A stretch of DNA of 20,349 nt, taken from the NCBI GenBank assembly GCA_015679605.1, contig JAAAVE010000389.1, forward strand, positions 1-20,349, written 5' to 3'. The translations under genes were made by a program, and so were the position numbers. Source of the DNA: Podila epigama. Its lineage: Eukaryota; Mortierellomycota; Mortierellomycetes; Mortierellales; Mortierellaceae. Positions 9,540 to 19,000 of the stretch are shown in pieces (the first letter of the stretch is position 1; each line of letters opens with the position of its first letter). Under the pieces are notes generated by a model that searched no databases, was not told the origin of the DNA, and saw only the letters and a list, made by a program, of their open reading frames with translations.

Positions 9540-10185
9540 TTAAGCAGTCTCGCCCTCCTTCTTGAAGACGTAGGTCAGACCGCAGCGACCGCAGTACTGA
9601 CGGTCGTGGTGCCAGGCCATGAAAACACCGGCACCGCAGGTCTCGGAGGGGCACTCACGGCGGAGACGGGTGATCTTGCCGTTGCCATCAACCTGGTAGA
9701 ACTTGAGGACGGCCAACTTGACCTTTCTCTTCTTGTGCTTGATCTTCTTGGGGGTAGTGTAGGTCTTCTTCTTGCGCTTCTTGGCACCTCCCAACAGGTC
9801 GACGTTCATGTCCAAAGTGGCCATGGCGGGGATGGTGGACAAGAGGGTCTCGGAAGAGAGAGTCTTGCCGTTGAAGGAGAGACGCTGGGCAGCGGCAGCG
9901 ACACCTAATGATAACGCAAAAAATATCCAATTGACGAGACGAGCATGTTAATTATGGATACTTTTGTTCACTTGTTGTCTGTTCCTGTTTGGAAACCTCA
10001 CTTTGCCAAAAAAATTATTTCTGCTGACAGATTGTTTTTCCCTTGATTCTGAATTCATGCGCCTGATCAAAACATCACATACCCTCACGCTCCTGGATCA
10101 TGGACTTGACATTGCTAATGCTGTCGCCGGCCTGGACGTTGACGGTCAAGGTCTTGCCGGTAAGGGACTTCACGAAGAACTGCAT
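9540..10185 (-). CDS. RPS27A: Ubiquitin-like/ribosomal protein eS31 fusion (RPS27A-type)
   Basis: Precursor of small-subunit ribosomal protein eS31 with an N-terminal ubiquitin-like leader; 155 residues. Exons (minus strand): 10083-10185 and 9540-9904; one 178-nt intron (GTATGT...TTAG) splits Gly35. The leader starts [20 protein letters not shown] and ends DLLGG, followed by eS31 from [19 protein letters not shown]. The eS31 part (81 residues) is highly conserved and keeps its zinc-ribbon cysteines ([10 protein letters not shown] and YCGRCG). The leader is 74 rather than 76 residues and is clearly not standard ubiquitin: the Ile44 position is Ser, and the Lys29, Lys33 and Lys63 positions are changed, while Lys6, 11, 27 and 48 remain. 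The C-terminal Gly-Gly is kept, so cleavage by a ubiquitin hydrolase is plausible. The ATG is fixed by the MQ-FVK-LTGKT homology. Confidence 0.95.
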
Positions 10186-12640
10186 CTTTGATACTATAAA
10201 ATTGTAGAGTGGTAAGGAAAAAAAAATAGATCATCGGCGGTTAGAGATGATGATAGATGGATTGATGGATGGACATATGATCCTCATCATGAGATCCAAA
10301 GAGATTTCCTGTGAACGAGGTTTGTGATGGCATGGTCGAATGAGTTTGAATCCAATGGAAAATGTGTGAATGGATCTATAATTCACATGCAGTCCTAGGC
10401 GTTTCCATCTGCCTAGACGATGATCATGGTATGATGATCATGACAAGATGCGCCAAACTCGATGATAATGACAATGATGATGGACTGAGAGTGATTGTCG
10501 TGTGCGCATGTCATCCTGATTCTGTGTTTGTATCGAGATTGCCCGTGCTTTTGATCAAGTGCACTCCTTTTGCCATGAATCCATTCCCTGTCAACATTGG
10601 CTCACGGCAATACCTTCTGAAAGGGAAAGAGGGAGAGCAGACAGCGCCACATCTGAATCCGTTTATAAATTTGCCAAAAAAAAATATGATTAGTGCATTG
10701 CCTACGTCACCGAAATCTTTAAATTGTTCCTGATAAGAGATATGTTATTTCCAGAGATGATTACTCTATTTCCAGGAGTGCCTGAAATGGGTCACTTTCC
10801 TATTAGCAAAGCTACCTCGAAATAATGACTCGTCCAGGCCATCAGGCGCTTGCAGATCATGTCAATCTCGTACGAGCTGAGCTACCTGGATAGACGTTGT
10901 ATATCATGTTCCTGTAAAGATTTGTAAGCATCGCAATAGAACGGTGAGGCAGCTGTGCCTCTCGAAGAGTGAGATAGCAACCAGGTTTGCAGTCCCTGCG
11001 ATGTCCTCATTCATTCTACCGTGAACGACATGTTGGACAAGTCGAGGGGATATCGTGTTGTGTACACAGGACAATGTGAGGCTATCAGAAGGTCAAGAAT
11101 ACATTACAACGTAAGTGGATATCGCGTCGAATACATTTATCTTTTCAACCGTAGGCTAAATTTTATTGTTGAAAAAAAAACCCCCCCGTTCTTGATTCGG
11201 GTGACCAAGAAAAAGAGAAACCTTTGCTGTTTTGCTGTAACGGCAACCATACTGTAAAAACGAGAATGTAATATGCTACATGTTGCATAGGGGTTGCCTT
11301 GTCAACCATACTCGCATAACAAAATATCCAGCACATGAAGGGTTACAAAAGATGTCCCGACTTTAGCATATGCCGCGTAAACTCGAACTAGATAATGCTC
11401 TGCAAATGTACAGCCTGGACCTTGTCCACAATTTAGCATCCATCAAGAAGAATGGTGTAGTTTATAGTGTCGCGTATTTTTCTTGATGAGTGCAAAAAGG
11501 ATCATTCTATAAACCCTCTATTCTCTCTCTTTGTCACCGCGGAGGAGTTACTTTCTGCGCTCATGCAACCCTCATAGTTGAAGATCCACATCTGTGTAAT
11601 CCCTAGTTCTCTTTTTGTCAGACAAACGTGCTTAGCTACTCTGCATAAAAATGGCTTTGTCTTGTTGTTGTGTTGTTGTGGGTAGATATCCTTCACAGTT
11701 CAGTCAAAGATGCTCTTAAACACTCTTTGTAATCATCGCACCAGAAATAAACACCAGCTGTTGAATGTTCAAACTCGGCGATGAGCTACACTGGGCTCGT
11801 CATTCGTCTCCCAAAGAGTGATTGAGAGGGCAGTTGTAGTAAGTACATACTGGTGTATTCGTGTGTTCGTATATTAATTGAAGATATTTTTTCTGAGGGA
11901 AATGTCACAAGAGCTAGTCAACTATCAAGAGATGAAGCGTATCCTGCTGGAAGGGGCGGAGGTTTGTCTGCCTGCTCGTGTGATATGGCTCTCGGCTGGT
12001 AATGAAATTCAGATGGAGGAAAATGAAATGAGCAAAAAGAGACACCCTATTTTTCCAATTTTACCACACGTTATTCCGTTTGAACGTGGTACACCACGCT
12101 CTCTCACACACACACACCACATACTTTTCGAGCGCTCTTTTTGTTTTTCTTCCAGCAGCACAAAATAAATAAAATAAAAACAGAGACTACGCATCCGTTG
12201 GAATTTATTTTGCCAACAAGAAAAAAAAAAAAACCGATCTGCACTTTCATCCCCCACTGCACTCTGCTTAGGTGACCGAGTCCAAAACCTCTTGTAGTAG
12301 GAGCATGATATGCACCATGCAACCTCAGTCCACCCTTTTTTTTTTGTTCTTCCTCTCCTCGTCGGAATAAGTCAAACACTGTTTTTTTTTATGGTGGTCT
12401 CGGTTGGTTGAGAGCATATCTTACATCGCATAAACACACGAACGCACACACACAAAATACACACAGCTGGCAAAAACTTGGTTGGCTAGTGTCGTAGGCA
12501 GGAAGGTTGAGCCCTCGTCTTGATTATTATCGCCTCTCTTGGGTTGGTCAAAAAATAAAATAATGTTGCACACACCACAAGGGGGGGAGCAATTGAGCGG
12601 GCACAGGTCAAAAAAAAGTTTAGACATTCATATTCATTTA
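10186..12640. other. Intergenic region, no recognised gene
   Basis: It begins with the eS31 promoter and leader, including GATG/GGAT repeats at about 10235-10275 and TGATCATG-like repeats at about 10420-10442. The remainder to about 12640 is of mixed composition and less repetitive than its neighbours. A plus-strand frame of 123 codons (10362-10733) is the longest; it shows no domain, signal or splice context I can recognise. I found no tRNA, 5S or transposase signature. Confidence 0.6.
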
Positions 12641-13250
12641 CTGTTCGCAATGGTCATTATAAGATGTTTCCTTTGGCTGGATGAAGTAGACGAATTATTG
12701 GATGAAATGAGCAAGAAGGAGGAAGAGTAGGAGGAGGAGGAGTAGGACGAGGAGGAGGATAAGGGGGAGAGAACGATAAGAAGGGGGAAAGATGACGAGC
12801 AAGCAGGCGAGCGAGCGAGCGAGAGAGAGATGGAAGAGTTTTGAGTGCGAGAACAAGGTGTAAAGATGCAGCAGATGCAGCAGATGTGCGAGAAAGAGCG
12901 CAGAATTCCAATGCAGTGAAGGGGGTTTGAGTGAGTGAAGGTAAGCGAGGGGTGCAGGACGGCCTGACTTTTGGTTGTTGCCCTGGATCAGGGTGGATGT
13001 GTGTGAATGTGGATGAGGATGTGGATGAGGATGTGTGTGTGCGTGTGTGTGTATGTGGATGTTGATGTGGTGAGTGAGAGAGAGTGAGAGAGTTCTTGTG
13101 AGATGCCCATCAGATCCGTGCAATTGCTCAGTCGATGTGTGTATGTGTTTGTGAATGTATGTGTGTATGCTGTGTAAAAATGTGTGTTCATGTTTTTGTC
13201 AATCCACTGCATATTTTCTTCCCATCTCTGACAATAATGATGAAGAATCG
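12640..13250. repeat. G-rich low-complexity block: polypurine then TG repeats
   Basis: On the plus strand, about 12709-12835 is almost all purine (GGA, GAA and GCGA repeats), followed by GCAGAT repeats at about 12868-12888, GGATG/GTGTG repeats at about 12995-13065, GAGAGTGAGAG and further TG repeats to about 13190. Minus-strand frames over it are low-complexity (Ser/Leu/Pro and His/Thr) and not credible genes. Confidence 0.75.
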
Positions 13251-15727
13251 GTGTTAATAATAAAATGTGCATTGTGGTTCAACAGTTGAAGCACCCCTTC
13301 CCATCCCTCGTCTCGTCTGTTCCCCCAAAGAAAAAGAAAGAGCGCGTCACTGGTAACACTACCAGGGCAATCGAGCTAGTCCCAGTCCAATCTGGTCCAG
13401 TCCAATGCAATTGCCAATGCAATCCAATCCTAAACATCAACATACATCATTACTAGCATTAACAACGCGAAGACAACGCGAGGAGACAAGTGAAGAGGCA
13501 AGGACAGGTGAAAAAGAAACAAAGTAAAAAAGAAACAAATACAAGTGAAGAGATTAGTGTATATAAAAGAAAGCACAGCGAGTAACGAACAGACGAGTGA
13601 GCATGAACGAATGAATGAGTGACCCTCATCTTGTCTCGATATACGTTTTGTTGTCATTTTTGCAATAAACAACACAACACAAACACAACATAAACACGCG
13701 AACACAAAACACAAACAGTGAACAGTCAAACAGCACAACAAGTGGACAGTGAACAGCGGACAAAATGTCCAAAAATAAACCCCCTTCCCTTTCCCTTTCA
13801 CCGTCCCTCTACCCTTTCCCTTCCCCCCATCCTATCCATCTATCCGTCAAGTCATCATCCAATCCAATCCAATCCAATCCAATACAATACACTACAAAAT
13901 ACAATAATTTACACGAACGGGGTCCGTCCAGTCCAGTCTACAGTCCAGTCCAAGTCCAGTCACTCACTCAGTCCAGTCCAGCCGCATGCAAAAATTGCAT
14001 TCATTCATTCCATGCATTCCATGCACCTTTTTGTCTCCTTTTGCCTTTTCACTTTTTCTTCATTCTTCTTTTTAATCTAATCTAATTTAATCTTAATCCT
14101 ATCCTATCCTTCAACACTCATCTCTTCATTCTTCTCTTCTCTTTTCCATCTTCATCTCGCGTCCACATCACCCAAGCGGAAGCAAAGTGCCTCGTCGGTA
14201 GGTAGACACAATCGACCACTCTCCAACTTCACATCCATATTTCCATTCCATTTCCTCGGCAATTTCACCATCACATCACATATCCATCTCACCACATCAC
14301 ATCTCATTTCATATCATCCTATCCTATCCACCAGTCAGTGTTCATCCTCCTGCTCTCATTCCAATCCCTCGGCCTCCCTCGCTCACACATACGCACACAC
14401 ACATTCACACACACACACGCATACATACACACATACACACACACACACACATACAAACATACACACAGACACGTTTACACACACACACACATATATATAT
14501 ACAGACACCTTCACAGTTCCAATCGACATACTCGACATCTTAGGTAGCACCCTGTCTCAGGAACATCTCTCTTCTCATACGACGCCAACAGTCCCCCAAA
14601 CTCCCGTACTGGACTGACCAATTGGGTAGTGTGTTTGTTATTGGGACGTGCCTGGACCTAGACGTGGACCTGGGGACGTTTGGTAGGATGGATAGATAGG
14701 ACAGGGGCAGGATTCGTTTCGTAGCAAGATGATGAGTGATATCACTCGCCTACACCCATTATTCACATCTATTCACAACAGCATCCGCACATCGCCCTCA
14801 TAATCAAACACGCAACGCAACACACAGACACATACACACCCGTTCATCCACACTGAACACGCATTATTGTACACTGTCTCATACACATACACACATGACG
14901 ATTCACAAAGTTTGCAGGGTAGGGTAGGGTGACCCTGTCATGCTCAGTCTCGTCTTGCTTTCTCCTCCCCCTCCCCTCGCCCTGTTTCTTTTCTCATCGC
15001 CTTGTTCTGGTCAGCCCTATCTTTTATTCGGACAACGGTCAAAAAAAGAAATTGGCCAACAACATTCCTGTTTCTCCTCCTTTACTCAAAACAACGGGAC
15101 TGGCTGTTTATGTCATACAAAGAGTGAAATGTTATCTTGTATGCTTTTTTTGCAGGGACAAATGAAGGTGCATCAAAGGGTCTCGCCTTTTGTACTTTTG
15201 GTATGGACAGAGGATGCTGATGGATAACATGCAACATGCGCATGGCATCGATGGTCCAGTAGAGACACAGTGTGCAGTGCAGTGCGCATTGGATCAGAGT
15301 GTTTGTGCCAGAAATATACCATTATCACTCACTTACTGTGTGGACAATTGGTCTATAGTCTTTGCACTGTCTGCAGTTTGCAGTTTGCAGTTTGCAGTTT
15401 GCAGGTCTTCTTGTTGTCATCACACAGTTGTACAACTTTCATGCCCGCACATACCTTTTTGCTTATTCCATCCATCGTTCCTCCTTCTCCCCTTCTCCCA
15501 TTTGTGGCACTGCTCGCTGATCGAGTGATATCAATAAGCGACGCGACTATGAAAAACTTCGTTGCATTGACATGTTCATAGTTGTTTTTTTTCTGTCTGT
15601 CTGTGTGGATCCCTCCCTTTTAATAGCGTGTTTTCGTGTGTGTCAAGGCGTGTTTGTCCATCTCTTCAAATCCCTTTCTCCTTCTTTTCTTCTTTTTTCA
15701 TCTCTCTCTCGCTTCACCACACTCCTC
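13250..15727. repeat. C-rich low-complexity upstream region of the chitin synthase, with pentanucleotide and CA repeats
   Basis: The plus strand is C/A/T-rich and G-poor. Main elements: scattered GTCCA/TCCAA motifs at 13380-13430; a TCCAA run at about 13857-13884; GTCCA repeats at about 13920-13983; TAATC and TATCC repeats at about 14080-14110; a (CA)n tract at about 14383-14503; and four TTTGCAG copies at 15377-15404. A plus-strand TATAAAAG sits at 13562-13569. Open frames (for example 13718-14080 and 15190-15581) are biased in composition and lack family features. Confidence 0.7.
15377..15404 (+). repeat. Four tandem TTTGCAG heptamers
   Basis: Exact 7-bp repeat, preceded by a partial unit (CTGCAG at 15371-15376). 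Each unit looks like a 3' splice acceptor on the plus strand. It lies about 600 bp upstream of the chitin synthase start. Confidence 0.9.
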
Positions 15728-15735
15728 TATAAAAG
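15728..15735 (+). promoter_or_regulatory. TATA box of the chitin synthase gene
   Basis: Canonical TATAAAAG, 284 nt before the ATG, followed by an A-rich/CA leader in which transcription could start. It fits the 5'UTR intron starting at 15887. Confidence 0.6.
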
Positions 15736-15886
15736 AAAAAAAAAATACACACAACTCTAACAAACACTGAACTACAAAACTAAAAAAAAAATCATCCATT
15801 CTTTTTCTTATCCACATCCTATATCCATCAGCCTTCAATATCTGTGGACCCTGTAGATTCTGTACATTGACGACCGCACCGAAAAG

Positions 15887-15993
15887 GTATGGCCTCCCTG
15901 CTCTCGATTGAGCAATCGCCTCTGAAACGAGTCGTGTCCCTAATGTTCAATTTTGCTTTTCTCTTTTCTCTCCATTCACCCTTGTTTCCGTAG
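15887..15993 (+). other. Probable 5'UTR intron of the chitin synthase gene
   Basis: Donor GTATGG after GAAAAG, pyrimidine-rich end and acceptor TTTCCGTAG; a possible branch point (CCCTAATG) sits near 15937. Length is 107 nt, within the range of introns elsewhere in the window. It ends 18 nt before the start codon. Splicing would also remove an upstream ATG. Confidence 0.5.
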
Positions 15994-16011
15994 AAGTAAC
16001 ATTATAAATTG

Positions 16012-19000
16012 ATGAGTACCTCACATCAGGATGGCCAGGGTCAGGGTCAGGGTCAGGGTCAAGACAGCTCATTCGGAGGACCACAACCTCGTAGACCCTC
16101 CGGCTCAGCCGCAGGTCCCTCACTCACCATCGACGCCACAGCCAATCGCCCATCAGGAGCACCCCGCCCTGGTGCTGGCTTTAAGCGCCAAAAATCCCTA
16201 GTCAGACCCGAGCGCGAACGTATCGACCGCAACCATCCTCAATACTACTACCGCAATGCGACCCAGAACCTCGACGGCTCCAACATCAAAGTCCAAGCCT
16301 CTACAACAGGCAATGACCCCACAGGGGCTCCTCTGCTCCGCGCCACAGGTGTTCGCCGAGGCAAGAGTGTCCTCGGTCGCGAGCCCGAAAAGCCAGAACA
16401 GCGCACCAGACCAAAGCCCCCACCATCCAAAGGCAAGATCGACATGAAGAATCCACTCAAAGGAAAGACCCGGGAATGGCCTTCCAAATGGGTCATTTAC
16501 TATAACGCTGTCACTTGTTGCTTCCCGCCCGCACTACTCAAGTCCTGTGGTAAGTTCTCATTCGTTTGTTTGTTTTTTGCTTACTCGCTTTCCTTTTTTC
16601 TTTTTCTTTTCGCAGGCATGCATGATTATGTATGCATCGAATCATCTCTTTTGTAGAAACCTATAAATATTTTTTATTTTTTTTATTTTTTTTTTATTTG
16701 CTTCACCATATGATGAAGAACCGGAGGATTCGATTCAAACATGATTATCGATGGAACATCTTTTCTTTTTCTTTTTTCTTATATCATAGGTATGCATACG
16801 CGCGAGATTCAGAGGGCGTGGCGTGAAAAGATTGCCCTCGTGTCATTGGTCATCATCATGGTGTTGGCTGTGGCCTTCTTGACGTTTGGACTTCAAAAGG
16901 CACTTTGTCGGGACGAACAGACAGGCAAGTTTGTTGCAGGATCAAGGCCTACTGGTATGATCATCAACGGTTTGGGCTACTACTTCAATACAAACGACGA
17001 TGGCAACGGCGGTAATGTCTGGACACATCCCGCTATCAACCTCAATGTCTCAACAGAGCCAATCGACATCATGAACGACAAGACCTTTGGCGCAAGTGGC
17101 ATGGACGCATCTTTTCTATTTCAAACGCCCCCAGGCGGTGCATGTGCAGACCTCATCACACGCAAACCTGATGCCGCCCCCGATGCCGAGGGTGACTATT
17201 ACTTTCCATGCAAGATGCGCGACATCTTTGGCCTCACTCCCGTCAACTTGACCCCCAACAAAGATTTTAATGCTTGCCACGGAAACAGCCGCGACAAATG
17301 GGACAGACTCCGTCACTCTATCCAACGACCTTCCCCCGCCTACTTCACCTGGGAGAACATCACCAGCCTGGAGAGAAACCTCTTTGCTTACGACGGCGAT
17401 GTCATTGACGCCGACATTCTCAAGTGGATCAAACCAGACCAATTCATTGTAAGCGAAGCAATCGATTCCATCCGCAACGGCGCCACCCCACTACACCGAG
17501 ATCTGTCCTTTCTCTTTGCCAAAAAGAGCATGTCCCAAGTAGGCGCCTGTCTCAAACAGATTGCTCGTGTTGGCGCCATGGACTCAAAGACGATCGGTTG
17601 CATGACTGCAGATGTCATCACCTATGTCTCCTTGGTCATCATTCTGGGAGTCGTCTTTATCAAGTTTTTCCTAGCCGTCTTCTTTGGCTGGTTCTTGAGC
17701 CATCGTCTTGGTGGATTCGACAATGAGACGTATCAAGACCGCATGAGAAGAGCAGAGCAGATCGAGGCTTGGAGCTCGGATATCAATAAGCCAGCCTTTA
17801 CCAACAACAAACGACAGACCCTCTTCCCCACCACCTCGCGTTTCACCCCTCCTACCACCGCCGCTGGAAGCTCGAGCGCCTTGGCTTCACCCGCCCTTGG
17901 TCAGCCCAGTGCCAGACCCCTCTCCACTTTTAATCGTCCCACCAGCGTCTTCAAGCCGTACACGCCCCCTGGCTCGCCAGGGGTGAACCCAGCGTTCCTT
18001 GCTGCCTCGAGCACTTCTTTGAACCGAGCTTCTTACTTTAATGGACCCCTGGGACCTAATGGCACCCCACCCCCTTCACCACCACCACTGCCAAGTACGC
18101 TCCGACCCTCGAGCGTTGCAAGCTTTGGCGGACTAAGGAACATGTCCAGACGCTCCTCGACCTCATCCTCCAATGCGGTACCACCCACCAATTGCCCACT
18201 CCCTCTCTCACCTCTCGCTCTCTCGCAGCCACCCGTGTCCTTTCAACCTTTCAATTTCCCTCTCATTCACACGATGGCTCTCGTTACCTGTTACTCGGAA
18301 GGCATTGATGGACTTCGCACTACTCTGGACTCGATTGCCACGACTGACTACCCCAACTCGCATAAACTGATTGTCGTTATTTGTGATGGTATGATTATCG
18401 GAGCCGGCAACAACATGTCGACGCCAGATATTTGCTTGTCCATGATGCAGGACGATCTTGTACCACGCGATGAAGTGATTGCGCACTCGTACGTGGCCAT
18501 TGCGGATGGTACCAAGCGCCACAACATGGCCAAGGTATATGCTGGATTTTACAAGTACGACGACGAGACAGTGCCCGATAAGCAACAGCAGAAGCGTGTG
18601 CCCATGTGTGTGATTGTCAAGGTCGGTGGACCCTCTGAGCAGAATCTGCCCAAGCCCGGTAACCGTGGCAAGCGTGACTCTCAAATTATTCTGATGGGTT
18701 TCTTGCAGCACGTCATGTTTGATGAGCGTATGACTTCGTTCGAGTACGAGTTGTTCAACACTATCTGGCGAGTCACTGGTGTTGCACCCGATCGATATGA
18801 GATTGTTCTCATGGTAACGTTTTTTTTTCTCTTGAACTGTGGCATCATGTTGGTTGTATCAAGCTTTAAAAGCAAAGAAAAAATATCATACTTACCTTTC
18901 TCGGATGGAACGACAAAAAAATAGGTGGATGCCGATACCAAGGTCTACCCCGATTCTCTGTCCCGTATGATTGCTGCCATGGCTCACGACCACGAGATTA

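Noticed and set aside
9905-10082. Intronic snoRNA in the eS31 intron
   Set aside because: A weak C-box-like TGATGT is present but I found no paired D box (CTGA) on the coding strand.
10362-10733. 123-codon plus-strand frame
   Set aside because: Less repetitive than its neighbours, but no recognisable family, membrane segment, signal or intron context; length is compatible with chance.
11048-11134. Two similar GGATATCG-type 18-mers
   Set aside because: Only 14 of 18 bases match, with no further copies; probably chance.
14916-14930. AGGGTAGGGTAGGGT, telomere-like
   Set aside because: Fewer than three full units, pentameric rather than TTAGGG, and internal to a gene-bearing region.
16036-16060. 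GGTCAG hexamer run, possible telomere-like repeat
   Set aside because: It lies in frame within chitin synthase exon 1 and encodes a Gly-Gln repeat.
16616-16629. Possible 14-nt cassette exon in chitin synthase intron 1
   Set aside because: Including it would break the reading frame into exon 2.
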